Assembly: GCF_002939885.1 (NCBI RefSeq)
Contig: NZ_MDED01000012.1
Span: 1 to 64,000 of the forward strand
Source: Xanthomonas cucurbitae
GTDB taxonomy: Bacteria; Pseudomonadota; Gammaproteobacteria; Xanthomonadales; Xanthomonadaceae
DNA: 64,000 nt
Reading direction: 5' to 3'
Positions 28,846 through 38,083 of this stretch are shown here, in pieces (within the stretch, counting starts at the first letter, position 1; the number at the start of each line of letters is the position of its first letter). Below the pieces are notes generated by a model that saw only the letters and a program-made list of their open reading frames with translations, was not told the DNA's origin and searched no databases. Position numbers and translations under genes: made by a program.

Positions 28846-30765
28846 ATGATTTCCCTGCGCAACTTCTCCATGCGACGCGGCGAGCGTCTGCTGTTGTCCA
28901 ACGTCGACCTGACCATGCATGCCGGCTACCGCGTTGGCGTGGTGGGCCGTAACGGTACTGGCAAGTCGAGCCTGTTTGCCGCAGTAAAGGGCGAGCTGGA
29001 GGCCGACAAGGGTGACTTGGACCTGCCCGGCAAGGTGCGCACCGCCAGCGTCTCGCAGGAAACCCCGTCCTTGCCCGACCCGGCGCTGTCGTTTGTGCTC
29101 GGCGGCGATATCGAAGTGTCTGCGGTGCTGCAGGAAGAGGCCGAGGCCACCGCCCGCGAGGACTGGGAGGCGGTCGCCAACGCGCACCAGAAGATGGCCG
29201 AGATCGGCGCCTACGACGCCGAGGCGCGCGCCGGCAAGCTGCTGCACGGCCTGGGCTTCCCGGCCGATACGCACCACCGCGCGGTGTCCTCGTTCTCCGG
29301 TGGCTGGCGGGTGCGTCTGAATCTGGCGCGCGCGCTGATGATGCCCAGCGACCTGCTGCTGCTCGACGAACCCACCAACCACCTGGACATGGATGCGGTG
29401 CTGTGGCTGGAGCAATGGCTGCTCAAGTACCCGGGCACCTTGCTGTTGATCTCGCACGACCGCGAATTTCTCGACAACGTGGCCACCCATACGCTGCACC
29501 TGCACAGTGGCACCGCCAAGCTGTATGTCGGCGGCTATACCGATTTCGAGCGCCAGCGCATCGAGCACCTGCGCCAGCAGCAGATCGCGCACGACAAGGA
29601 ACAGGCCGAGCGCGCGCATCTGCAGAGCTTCATCGACCGCTTCAAGGCGCAGGCCAGCAAGGCCACCCAGGCGCAGAGCCGCATGAAGCGCCTGGCCAAG
29701 ATGGCCGGCACCGAGGCGGTGCGCGCCGAGCGCGAATTCCGCATCCAGTTCGCCCAGCCCAATCGGCTGCCGTTTTCGTTGATCCGCTTGAATCATCTGC
29801 AAGCGGGTTATCCCGCGCCCGCGTCCCTTCCCCCGCGTACGGGGGAAGGTGCCCGAAGGGCGGATGGGGGCGACGCTGCCACGGTCATCCTGCACGATGT
29901 CGGTTTCGGCCTGGAAGCAGGTGATCGGATCGGGTTGTTGGGGCCCAATGGCGCGGGTAAGTCCACCCTGGTCAAGACCCTGGTGGGCGAGCTGGCACCG
30001 TTGTCGGGCGAGCGCAGTGCGCATCCGGACCTGCGCATTGGCTACTTCGCCCAGCACACGGTGGAATCGCTGCATGAAGGCCAGTCGCCGATGGACCACT
30101 TCCGCAACCTGTCGCCGGATGGTTCCAATCAGGCGTTCCGCGATTTCCTGGGTAAATGGAATTTTGCCGGCGACCGCGCTTTCGAAGTGGTGGACGGCTT
30201 CTCCGGCGGCGAGCGCGCGCGTCTGGCGCTGGCGCTGATCGCCTGGCAGCAGCCCAACGTGCTGTTGCTGGACGAACCGACCAACCACCTGGATCTGGAA
30301 ATGCGCGAGGCGCTGGCCGAAGCGCTGAGCGATTTCGAAGGCGCCATCGTGATGGTCTCGCACGACCGCCATCTGATCGGCCTGGTCTGCGACAGTTTCT
30401 GGCGCGTGGCCGATGGCGTGGTCGAACCGTTCGCTGGTGACCTGGACGAATACGCCGCGTGGCTGCGCAGCCGCCCGGCCGCGCAGGGCACCAAGCAGAA
30501 GATGGCCGAAGTGGCACCCACCCCGCCGCCGCCGACCAAACCGCTGCCGCCGAAAAAAGCCGTCAACCCGCATAAGCTGGCCAGCGCTGAACAGCGCGTG
30601 GGCGAGCTGGAGGCGGCGCTTGCAGAACTCGACCGCGCACTGGCCAACCCTGCCAACTATGCCGACAGCGAAAAGATGGCAGTGCTGGGCCGCGACCGCG
30701 AGGCTACCGCGCAGCAACTGGCCGCAGCGGAAGCGGCGTGGATGGAGCTGATCGAGGGGGTATAG
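28846..30765 (+). CDS. yheS: ABC-F ATPase, YheS type
   Basis: This 639-residue cytosolic ABC-F protein has two ATPase domains. The first has Walker A GRNGTGKSS, signature SFSGGWRVRL and Walker B LLLLDEPTNHLD. The second has GPNGAGKST, GFSGGERARL and VLLLDEPTNHLD. The interdomain linker holds QSFIDRFKAQASKATQAQSR, and a charged C-terminal coiled coil ends the protein. Such proteins act on stalled ribosomes. The ATG at 28846 gives the normal family N-terminus, MISLRNFSMRRGE. About 22 extra residues near position 322-345, just before the second ATPase domain, come from an in-frame palindromic repeat. Confidence 0.9.
   Translation: MISLRNFSMRRGERLLLSNVDLTMHAGYRVGVVGRNGTGKSSLFAAVKGELEADKGDLDLPGKVRTASVSQETPSLPDPALSFVLGGDIEVSAVLQEEAEATAREDWEAVANAHQKMAEIGAYDAEARAGKLLHGLGFPADTHHRAVSSFSGGWRVRLNLARALMMPSDLLLLDEPTNHLDMDAVLWLEQWLLKYPGTLLLISHDREFLDNVATHTLHLHSGTAKLYVGGYTDFERQRIEHLRQQQIAHDKEQAERAHLQSFIDRFKAQASKATQAQSRMKRLAKMAGTEAVRAEREFRIQFAQPNRLPFSLIRLNHLQAGYPAPASLPPRTGEGARRADGGDAATVILHDVGFGLEAGDRIGLLGPNGAGKSTLVKTLVGELAPLSGERSAHPDLRIGYFAQHTVESLHEGQSPMDHFRNLSPDGSNQAFRDFLGKWNFAGDRAFEVVDGFSGGERARLALALIAWQQPNVLLLDEPTNHLDLEMREALAEALSDFEGAIVMVSHDRHLIGLVCDSFWRVADGVVEPFAGDLDEYAAWLRSRPAAQGTKQKMAEVAPTPPPPTKPLPPKKAVNPHKLASAEQRVGELEAALAELDRALANPANYADSEKMAVLGRDREATAQQLAAAEAAWMELIEGV
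29811..29880 (+). repeat. REP-like palindrome inserted in frame in yheS
   Basis: A perfect 10-bp stem (CCTTCCCCCG at 29826-29835, CGGGGGAAGG at 29840-29849) with loop CGTA is followed by GTGCCCGAAGGGCGGATGGGGG, read here in two parts as a repeat tail. It is of the same style as the intergenic repeat at 30857. It encodes PASLPPRTGEGARRADGG, which is not expected in the protein family. Confidence 0.75.
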
Positions 30766-30856
30766 GAGCGGGGGCGCGATGATGGGGCTGGTGAGAGTGC
30801 CTGTTGATCGATGATGCGTAGAGCTTGAAGGTGATGGAAGTGCGCTTCGCGCCCGC

Positions 30857-30966
30857 ACCCTCATCCGGCGCTACGCGCCACCTTCTCCCAGCGGGAGAAG
30901 GGAGCAAGCCGCAGCTCTGGTGATTAACAGCCCCTCTCCCTGCGGGAGAGGGGTTGGGGTGAGGGT
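30857..30966. repeat. 110-bp composite palindromic repeat
   Basis: Two perfect hairpins lie inside an outer inverted repeat. CCTTCTCCC/GGGAGAAGG is at 30881-30901 and CCCCTCTCCC/GGGAGAGGGG at 30931-30953. The ends are ACCCTCA (30857) and TGAGGGT (30966). The layout is like a REP pair. It lies between yheS and the LysR gene, where it may also stop transcription from both sides. The remainder of the 315-base gap shows nothing else. Confidence 0.75.
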
Positions 30967-31080
30967 ACGGCGGAAGACAGCCATCTTGATGGAGGGGCCA
31001 GGTGTGGTGCGGCGTAGCCATCTCATAAGGGAGGCAGTGTCGAGTGCACGCAGGCAATCACCACTGGAACGCAGTCCACT

Positions 31081-31953
31081 TCACCCCGGCTTTTGCTCCA
31101 CCAACAACCACGCAAGCAACCTCCTCCCAGCCTCGCTCCCCGGCCGCGAGCGCAGTCGCGTCAGCCAGTAACGCCCCGCATCGATCGTGATCGGGAACGG
31201 GCACACCAGCCGCCCGGCATCCAGATCCTGGCGAAACATCGGCAGCGGCAACAACGCCACGCCGGCACCGGCTGCCGCGGCGCTGGCCAGCGTCAATGAG
31301 GAATCGAACATCGCCCCGCGTGCGGCGACCTCGGCCACGCCCGCTGCGCGAAACCACTGCGGCCATTCGTCCAGACGGTACGAGCGCAATAACGGCAGCT
31401 GGGCCAGATCGGCTGGTGTGCACAGGCCACGCGCCATGTTGGGTGCGCACACCGGCGCGAACGGTGCTTCCATCAGCGCCTGCGCAATCTGGCCCTGCCA
31501 GTCGCCATCGCCGAAACGGATCGCCAGATCCAGCCCTTCGCCGGCCAGATCGACCCGGTTGTTGTGGGTGGACAGGCGCAGTTCGATCTCCGGATGCGCG
31601 GCATGAAAGGCCGGCAATCGCGGCAGTAGCCAGCCGGTGGCGAAGGTACCCACAACGCCCACGCTGAGCACGTCGCGATAGCGCCCATCGGCGAAGCGCT
31701 CCAGGGTGGCGGCGATGCGGTCGAAGGCCTCGCCCAGCACCGGTGCCAACGCCGCGCCCTCGTCGGTCAGCGTCACCCCGCGCGGCAGGCGATGGAACAG
31801 GCTGGTGCCCAGCCGTTGCTCCAGCGCCTTGATCTGGTGGCTGAGTGCGGCCTGGCTCACGCACAGCTCGTTCGCTGCACGGGTCAGGTTTTGATGGCGC
31901 GCGGCGGCTTCGAACGCGCGCAGGGCATTGAGCGGGAGGCGGGGGCGGGGCAT
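31081..31953 (-). CDS. ampR: LysR-family regulator of beta-lactamase (AmpR-like)
   Basis: This 290-residue LysR-type regulator has an N-terminal winged helix (RAFEAAARHQNLTRAANELCVSQAALSHQIKALE, given here only as a landmark for residues 12-45). A periplasmic-binding-like effector domain follows from about residue 90. It is transcribed away from the beta-lactamase gene across a 100-base gap, the standard ampR/bla arrangement. By analogy it would sense muropeptides and activate bla during cell-wall stress. Identity as AmpR rests on this arrangement plus typical length. Other GcvA-like regulators are similar in sequence. Confidence 0.82.
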   Translation of the reverse strand: MPRPRLPLNALRAFEAAARHQNLTRAANELCVSQAALSHQIKALEQRLGTSLFHRLPRGVTLTDEGAALAPVLGEAFDRIAATLERFADGRYRDVLSVGVVGTFATGWLLPRLPAFHAAHPEIELRLSTHNNRVDLAGEGLDLAIRFGDGDWQGQIAQALMEAPFAPVCAPNMARGLCTPADLAQLPLLRSYRLDEWPQWFRAAGVAEVAARGAMFDSSLTLASAAAAGAGVALLPLPMFRQDLDAGRLVCPFPITIDAGRYWLTRLRSRPGSEAGRRLLAWLLVEQKPG

Positions 31954-32053
31954 CGAGAGAGATTAGTTCAATTCATGCCTGTGATCGAAACATCGCGATG
32001 GTCGGCTGCGGCGTGCGCATCGATACTGCGGGCTCCCTCAAGGAGGCAAACGC
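31954..32053. promoter_or_regulatory. divergent ampR-bla control region
   Basis: The 100 bases between the two start codons contain TTAGTTCAATTCATGCCTG and a T-N11-A pattern (ATTCATGCCTGTGAT) near 31970-31990, where a LysR protein could bind. bla has an AGGAGG-like site (CAAGGAGGCAAACGC) before its ATG. I could not place the promoters with confidence. Confidence 0.5.
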
Positions 32054-32947
32054 ATGTTGAATCGGCGAGAGTTCTTGTGCGCAACCGGCGCGGGCATGCT
32101 GTCTGCGGCGTCCAGACCCGCGCGCGCACTCAGCCCGGCGGTGAATATGGACGACCTGCTGCGGGCACAATGGGCGGACATCGAACGTGGCACCGGTGGT
32201 CGCCTGGGCATCAGCCTGCTCGACAGCGCCACCGGCTGGCGCCTCGGGCAGCGCGAGAACGAGCGCTTTCCGATGTGCAGTACCTTCAAATTTGTATTGG
32301 CAGCCGCGGTGCTGCAGCGGGTGGATCAGGGCAAGCTCACGCTGGCGCAACCGGTCAAGATCCGTGCCTCGGACATGCTGGAGCATGCCCCGGTCACCAA
32401 GCGCCATGTCGGCGGCGCGCTGAGTGTCGGCGACCTGTGCCGGGCCACGATGATCTATAGCGACAACCCGGCTGCCAACCGGTTGTTCCCGCTGGTCGGC
32501 GGCCCACCCGGCGTGACCGCCTTCCTGCGCGGTATCGGCGATGCCAAGACCCGCAGTGACCGCTACGAGCCGGAGATGAACGGGTTCGCCCCCGGCGAGC
32601 CGCGCGACACCACCACCCCGGTGGCCATGGCGTCGACGCTGCGCACGCTGCTGCTTGGCGCTGCGCTGCAGCCTGCCTCCCGCAAGCAGCTGACCGACTG
32701 GATGATCGACAACCGCACCGGCGACGACTGCCTGCGAGCGGGGCTCACGGCCGACTGGAAGATCGGCGACAAGACCGGTAGCAACGGCACCGATACCCGC
32801 AACGACATCGCCATCCTCTGGCCGCCGAAGGGCCGGCCGCCACTGCTGCTGACCACGTACTTGAACGGTGCCAAGGTCGACGATGCTGCACGCGATGCGG
32901 CGCTGAAGGCGGTGGCGGTCGCGGTGCGGGAATGGTTTGGAAGGTGA
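32054..32947 (+). CDS. bla: class A beta-lactamase
   Basis: This 297-residue serine beta-lactamase has all class A landmarks. Ser76-Thr-Phe-Lys79 is the S70xxK motif and Ser135-Asp136-Asn137 the SDN loop. Glu171 and Asn175 form the omega-loop EPEMN. Lys239-Thr-Gly is KTG. The N-terminus NRREFLCATGAG is a twin-arginine-type signal, so it is probably exported folded. It is divergent from the LysR regulator, implying inducible expression. A long stem-loop starts right after the stop. Confidence 0.93.
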   Translation: MLNRREFLCATGAGMLSAASRPARALSPAVNMDDLLRAQWADIERGTGGRLGISLLDSATGWRLGQRENERFPMCSTFKFVLAAAVLQRVDQGKLTLAQPVKIRASDMLEHAPVTKRHVGGALSVGDLCRATMIYSDNPAANRLFPLVGGPPGVTAFLRGIGDAKTRSDRYEPEMNGFAPGEPRDTTTPVAMASTLRTLLLGAALQPASRKQLTDWMIDNRTGDDCLRAGLTADWKIGDKTGSNGTDTRNDIAILWPPKGRPPLLLTTYLNGAKVDDAARDAALKAVAVAVREWFGR

Positions 32948-32997
32948 GCCTGCCGAAGCGACACGTGCCGCTAGCGGCGCATGTCGATTCGGCAGGC
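32948..32997 (+). terminator. long stem-loop after bla
   Basis: A perfect 10-bp outer stem (GCCTGCCGAA at 32948-32957, TTCGGCAGGC at 32988-32997) and an inner GCCGC/GCGGC stem begin immediately after the stop codon. There is no U-run. Both bla and the convergent phospholipase gene could use it. Confidence 0.55.
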
Positions 32998-33099
32998 ACG
33001 ATGCTGGCTAGGGAGGTTGCGACGTTCTTCCACGCAGCGGCGTGATGCGGAGCGATGGTTGCCGCTGGCCAGCGGCAACATTCAACCTGGCACGGCCAC

Positions 33100-35259
33100 T
33101 CAACCCAGCGCGCCGATGATGACAGGCCTGTCCTGTTGCAACCGCGCAGGCCCCCCCATGGCGGGATCGCTGACGCTGTCGGCGCCGGTTTCGATACGAC
33201 CAGCCAGGCGCTGGGCCGCGCCGTCGTGGTGCACCCACAGGTCGTACCAGCCGCCGGTTCCTGCCGCTTTCCAACGGCGCTGCTCGGTCGCGCCGGGCGC
33301 AATGCCGAGGCGCTCGTGCGGCTGCGCGGCTGCATAGGCACCTGGTTGTAGCTCCACCTGCACGGCAGCGCTGCCGCCATTGCGCAGCGATAGCAACACG
33401 GCTGTGGCGTCGTTCGGATCTTGTGCGATCTCAGCCACCAGTAACGGGGCGCTCAGGTCGCCGCGATAATGACGATGGAATCCAGCCGGGCCGATCAGCC
33501 ACAGATCGTAGCGGCCATCGTAGGTGGCCCAGTCGCCGTCCAACACGGCATCGGGGCCGACCGTGTAGCGGCGCGGGATCGCTGCCAGGTCGTAGCGGTC
33601 ATAGACCTGCAACACCAGTGCTCCGCCGCTGTTGTGCATGCGTAGCCGCACCTCGCCACGCTCGGGCACATGCGCCAATTGCACGCTCGGGCGATACGGC
33701 ACGGCGCGCGAGCGGCGCACGCCGAAGGCTTGCGCGGGCGGTTGCAAGGTGGCCGGCAGCGGCGGCAGCGTGTGCTCGCGCATGGCCGCTGCACGCGTTG
33801 CCGCATCGCCCACATCCGGTAGCGTTGCGACGAATGGGCGTGCATCGGCGCTGCGGAAGTCGAACGCATTGGTCAGGTCGCCACACACCGCACGCCGCCA
33901 TGGCGTGATCTCCGCTGCCTGCACGCCAAACCGCCGTTCCAGCAGGCGCAGCACCGAGGTGTGGTCGTACACCTGCGAATCCACCCAGCCGCCACGGCTC
34001 CACGGCGAAATGACATACAGCGGCACGCGCGGACCAAGCCCGTACGGGCGGCCGCGTAGCTCAAGCAGATCCACTTTCTGCTCGCCCGGTGCAGGCTGGC
34101 GATGGTCGTCGTCGTCGGTGGCGATGCTGGAGGCGCCGGCAAACCCGCTAGCGGCACGCGGGTCCGGCGATGGCGGCGCAGGTGGCGGCATGTGATCGAA
34201 GAAGCCGTCGTTCTCGTCGAACATCAGCAGTAATGCCGTGCGGCTCCACACCTGCGGATCGGCGGTGAGCGCATCCAACACCCGCGCGGTATAGGCCGCG
34301 CCCTGCGCCGGGCTGGATGGGTCCGGGTGCTCGCTGCCTGCCGCGTCGGCAATGACGAAACTCACCGACGGCAGGCGGCCGGCCAGCACATCCTCGCGCA
34401 GCTGCGCCACGCCGCGGGTGCTGACGCCGCGCGCGCGCAGCTGCGCATCGTGACCGGGCGCCTGGCGGTAGGCATGGCGAAAGGTCTCGAATCCGGCCAG
34501 CGGGTTGTCGGTGAAGTTGTCGGCCATGTCCTGGTAGATCTGCCAGGACACCCCGGCGTGCTGCAACTGCTCGACATAGGTGGTCCAGCGATACGGCTCG
34601 GCAAAACCGCCCAGTTCCGGAAAGTTGTCGTGCGAGTTGCCGATCACCGGCCCGCCATGGTGCGCCTGCGGGTCGTTGCCGCCGGTCCACAGGAACACCC
34701 GGTTGGAATTGGTGCCGGTCTGGATCGAGGCATGGTACGCATCGCACATGGTGAACGCATCGGCAAGCGCGTACTGGAAGGGAATATCGGCACGCCCGTA
34801 GTAGCCCAGCGCGTGATTGTGCTTGGCCGCCGTCCAGTGCCCGAGCCGGCCATGGTCCCAGGCCCGTTGTGCGTCCGGCCAGCTGTGCGGCGTGCCCTTG
34901 ATGCGCATGAAGCCGAATTGCGCTGCGGTATCGAGCGCGAACGGCGTCAACCACTGCGTGCCGTCTTCGCTGGGCTGCAGCCACACCGTGCGCGAGGGCG
35001 CACCTGGCAGCGGTGGAGCCGGAATCGGAAAGCGATCGCCAAAGCCGCGCACGCCAGGCAGTGCGCCGAAGTAATGATCGAACGCGCGGTTCTCCTGCAT
35101 CAGGATCACCACATGCTGCAGATCTTCCAGCGTGCCACTGCGGCGGTCCGGTGCGATGGCGGCGGCACGCGCGATGCTGGGCAGCAGGGCGGCCGCGCCG
35201 CTGGTCAGGCCGGCTTGCAGCAAACGGCGGCGGGGCAGGTCGATCATGGGCATTCGCAT
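33100..35259 (-). CDS. plcN: secreted phospholipase C (phosphocholine-specific type)
   Basis: This 719-residue enzyme of the bacterial phospholipase C/acid phosphatase family begins with a twin-arginine signal (DLPRRRLLQAGLTSGAAALL). The family motif HVVILMQENRAFDHYFG follows near residue 50, then TGGNDPQAHHGGPVIGN and MFDENDGFFDHMPPP. Two C-terminal DUF756-type domains lie at about 510-715. It should hydrolyse phospholipids outside the cell or in the periplasm. The start is uncertain because three ATGs lie within 12 bases (35259, 35253, 35247). It follows a TonB receptor gene by 64 bases in the same direction and is probably co-transcribed. I use plcN for the non-haemolytic type by resemblance. 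Confidence 0.87.
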   Translation of the reverse strand: MRMPMIDLPRRRLLQAGLTSGAAALLPSIARAAAIAPDRRSGTLEDLQHVVILMQENRAFDHYFGALPGVRGFGDRFPIPAPPLPGAPSRTVWLQPSEDGTQWLTPFALDTAAQFGFMRIKGTPHSWPDAQRAWDHGRLGHWTAAKHNHALGYYGRADIPFQYALADAFTMCDAYHASIQTGTNSNRVFLWTGGNDPQAHHGGPVIGNSHDNFPELGGFAEPYRWTTYVEQLQHAGVSWQIYQDMADNFTDNPLAGFETFRHAYRQAPGHDAQLRARGVSTRGVAQLREDVLAGRLPSVSFVIADAAGSEHPDPSSPAQGAAYTARVLDALTADPQVWSRTALLLMFDENDGFFDHMPPPAPPSPDPRAASGFAGASSIATDDDDHRQPAPGEQKVDLLELRGRPYGLGPRVPLYVISPWSRGGWVDSQVYDHTSVLRLLERRFGVQAAEITPWRRAVCGDLTNAFDFRSADARPFVATLPDVGDAATRAAAMREHTLPPLPATLQPPAQAFGVRRSRAVPYRPSVQLAHVPERGEVRLRMHNSGGALVLQVYDRYDLAAIPRRYTVGPDAVLDGDWATYDGRYDLWLIGPAGFHRHYRGDLSAPLLVAEIAQDPNDATAVLLSLRNGGSAAVQVELQPGAYAAAQPHERLGIAPGATEQRRWKAAGTGGWYDLWVHHDGAAQRLAGRIETGADSVSDPAMGGPARLQQDRPVIIGALG

Positions 35260-35323
35260 CGCATCGAAAGGGATGCCCACAGCGGTGTGCACTGCGAGCA
35301 TCGCACAGCATGGCAGGTCGTCG

Positions 35324-37738
35324 TTACAGATCCAGCGTCAGCGTCAGCCCAAGCGTGCGCGGCGCGGCGATGAACGCGCTATCGCTGCCGTCCACCCCTT
35401 CCAGATAGCGCTTGTCGGTGAGGTTGCTGACGTTGAGTGCCAGCTGCAGGCCCTTCAGCTGCGGTGACAGCTGCGCCAGCTCCAGCCCCAGATTCGCAGT
35501 GAAGGTAGTCACGCCATCGAGCGCGGTGCGGTTGGAGGCATCCAGGTAGCGCTTGCCCAGATACCGACCGGACACACCGAAGCGCCATGCCTGCCCGCGC
35601 CAGTCGGCCGACATCACCAAGGTGTTGCGCGGTTGGCCGATCACCTGCGCACCGGGGGTGATCTCCAGCGCGGTATCGCGTGCCGTATCGCCACTGCCCA
35701 GGTAATCGGCCTTGTTGTAGGTGTAGGCGCCATTGATGCGCCAGCCGTTGTCCCAGCCGTAGCCCAGTGCGGCTTCCACGCCGCGCGCATGCACACCGCC
35801 GAAGTTCTCGTACACGCCGTCGGTTTCGCCCAGGTAGTCGATGCCGGTAACGAAGTTGGCCGGCACATAGACGATGCGGTTATCGAAGCGGATGTCGTAC
35901 AGGGTGAGGCTACCGGTCAACGGCCAGCGGCTGAGGCGCAGGCCCAGTTCTACGTTGTCGGCGGTCTCCGGCTTCACCCGGCTCAAGGCGATCGGGTCGG
36001 TTTCGCCCAGTACGCCGGAGGGAATCGCCGCAAAATTCTGCGAGTACCCGGCAAAGGCTTCCAGCCCCTGCACCGGTGTGGTCCAGGTCAGGCCGGCCGA
36101 CAGCAGCGGGTCTGAATGCGCATCCGATTCCACATGCTGCGCATCGCCGATGCGGCGGTCGCGGGTCTGGTCGAGAAAGAATTGCTTCACCCCCACGCGC
36201 CAGGCGAACGCGCCATAGCGCATCACATCTTCCACGTAGTACATCTGCTCGTCTGTCTGGTATTCGTCCTTGAACTGCACCCAGTACGGCTGGTGATCGA
36301 AGCTGATGTTGGTGCCCACGTTGAGCAGGCGATGCCAGTCGCGGGTGACGCTGCGGTCATAGCGCTCCAGCCACGCGCCGGCACGCACGGTGTTGTCGAT
36401 CGGCCCGAGGTCGTGGCGCCATTCCACATCGACCATGGCGCCGGCGCGGTGGTTGTCGTAGTGGCTGTGGCGATACGACTGCACCGGCACCGAGCCTGCC
36501 GGATAGCAGGCTGGATTCGATTCGGCCGGTATCGCATCACTGCCGGTGCAGCCGGCCAGCTGCGTGGCTGCGGCGCCGCCGGGAGTGAGGTAGTGCAGCT
36601 TGCCCAGGTCGCTGCCGCCGTACACGGTGTTGCCGCCGCGCGCCTCCGATTCCGGCGCGCCGGCTCCGTCATTGGTGACATCCACCAGGTAGGGCGGGAT
36701 CCAGTCGCCGCGGCCCTGCATGCGGTGTGCGTAGCCGGTGAGCGTGGCCTTGATGCCGCTGCCGCCGTCGAAGGCGCCGCGCAGGTAGCCAAACGTGTTT
36801 TTGCGCAATGCACGCGAGCCGGAACGGTAGTTCTGGTCCAGAGACGGGATGCCGGTGAGCCTGCCGGTCAGCAGATCGTGTTCGGGGTCGCGCGCAAACT
36901 GCTCCGGCGTCACGCTGGTGTATTCGGATTCGTCGGCATCGTTGTAGGAGGCGTAGCCGCTGAGCGTCCAGGCACCCAACGCGCTGACGAACTTGCCGGC
37001 CAGGTGATCGCGGCGGGTGTGGCCGCTACCGTCGATCCAGTCGTCGTTGCGCGCCGACGAACCGCTGATCCAGGCGCGCGTGTTGCCGCCCACCATGCCG
37101 GTGTCGTAGCGCGCGTAGTACTTGCGCGCCTGGTTGTCGCCGATGCCGCCGATCACGCGCACGCGCTGTTCTTCCAGCGGCTCGCCGGTGAGGTAGTTCA
37201 AGGTGCCGCCCAGCGCCTCGTTCGAGCGCGAGGCGATATCGGCGGTGCCCTGGCTCACTTCCACCGTCTCCAGGTCCGGCATGTCGATGAAGCGGTTGGC
37301 CTTGGAGCCACCGCCATAGGCCGAGCCGCCATTGGGGACGCCATCGATGGTGGTGCCGATCTGCTGTGTGTCGCGGTTGCTGACGAAACCGCGCATGCTG
37401 ATCTGGGTGCCCCAATCCGACGAGCCGAACGCATCGGCTTCGGTGACCACCACGCCGGGCAACTCGTTGAGCGCGCCGTTGACGCTGCCCAGCACGAATT
37501 GCCGGTCCAGCATCTCCTTGCTCACCGTGGTCTTGGAATAGGTCATCGCCTGGCCGACTACCTGCACCTGCCCCAGCGTGGAGACTTGCTCGCCATTGCC
37601 GGTCGGTGCGTCGCTCGCAACCAAGCCTGGCATTGCGTCGTCTGGAGCGTGCTGTGCGTAAGCGGGCAGGGTGAGCGGAATCAGCAGTAATGCGAGCGTT
37701 GCCGGGTGGCGCACGCGCGAGGAGGACGTCGAATCCAT
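35324..37738 (-). CDS. TonB-dependent receptor paired with phospholipase C
   Basis: This 804-residue receptor has a signal peptide ending near LPAYAQHA. Plug motifs are VQVVGQAMTYSKTTVSKE, VNGALNELPGVVVTEAD and ISMRGFVSNRDTQQIG. The barrel ends TLGLTLTLDL. The ATG at 37738 is chosen over a longer in-frame reading from 37879 because the signal peptide begins there. It differs from the three tandem receptors and lies just upstream of plcN. A substrate released by the phospholipase, such as a phosphate ester or a choline compound, is a reasonable guess. No Pho box was found by eye. Confidence 0.85.
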   Translation of the reverse strand: MDSTSSSRVRHPATLALLLIPLTLPAYAQHAPDDAMPGLVASDAPTGNGEQVSTLGQVQVVGQAMTYSKTTVSKEMLDRQFVLGSVNGALNELPGVVVTEADAFGSSDWGTQISMRGFVSNRDTQQIGTTIDGVPNGGSAYGGGSKANRFIDMPDLETVEVSQGTADIASRSNEALGGTLNYLTGEPLEEQRVRVIGGIGDNQARKYYARYDTGMVGGNTRAWISGSSARNDDWIDGSGHTRRDHLAGKFVSALGAWTLSGYASYNDADESEYTSVTPEQFARDPEHDLLTGRLTGIPSLDQNYRSGSRALRKNTFGYLRGAFDGGSGIKATLTGYAHRMQGRGDWIPPYLVDVTNDGAGAPESEARGGNTVYGGSDLGKLHYLTPGGAAATQLAGCTGSDAIPAESNPACYPAGSVPVQSYRHSHYDNHRAGAMVDVEWRHDLGPIDNTVRAGAWLERYDRSVTRDWHRLLNVGTNISFDHQPYWVQFKDEYQTDEQMYYVEDVMRYGAFAWRVGVKQFFLDQTRDRRIGDAQHVESDAHSDPLLSAGLTWTTPVQGLEAFAGYSQNFAAIPSGVLGETDPIALSRVKPETADNVELGLRLSRWPLTGSLTLYDIRFDNRIVYVPANFVTGIDYLGETDGVYENFGGVHARGVEAALGYGWDNGWRINGAYTYNKADYLGSGDTARDTALEITPGAQVIGQPRNTLVMSADWRGQAWRFGVSGRYLGKRYLDASNRTALDGVTTFTANLGLELAQLSPQLKGLQLALNVSNLTDKRYLEGVDGSDSAFIAAPRTLGLTLTLDL

Positions 37739-37896
37739 TGCAATCCAACAGCGGGGGATCTGCGAAGCCTGCCGCGCTTGCGTTGCGTGATGATGACCGC
37801 AGCAACGGATGGGGCTGCGGTCAAGCATAGCGATGCGTCGAGTCGCAGCGGCAAGAGCGGGTTTGAAAACCCTGCGCACCGATCATCTCGACTGGT

Positions 37897-37998
37897 CCTT
37901 GCCCGCCCACCGTCGCGGGACCCTTGGCGGCATGGATGCTGCCACGGAGCTTACAAGGACGTACTTGCAGCGTGTCCTGCGATGGTGGGCGGGCAAGG
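37897..37998. repeat. 102-bp MITE-like element with 24-bp inverted ends
   Basis: The left end CCTTGCCCGCCCACCGTCGC and the right end, read in reverse complement, CCTTGCCCGCCCACCATCGC match over about 24 bases with few mismatches. The interior contains GGCGGCATGGATGCTGCC. No transposase is encoded, and short open frames across it are not genes. It lies in the 550-base gap between the receptor and fmdB genes. It looks like a nonautonomous mobile or REP-type repeat. Confidence 0.75.
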
Positions 37999-38083
37999 GC
38001 CCTTCAGCAAAGCCGCAGCGTCGAGGGCGCGGTGGCCTCACCGCTCGCGGGACACGCCGTTAACCCGTCCATGGGGGCTCGAT

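Noticed and set aside
28843-30864. Long minus-strand open frame opposite yheS
   Set aside because: The plus strand has complete ABC-F motifs. The antisense frame has none and is caused by codon bias.
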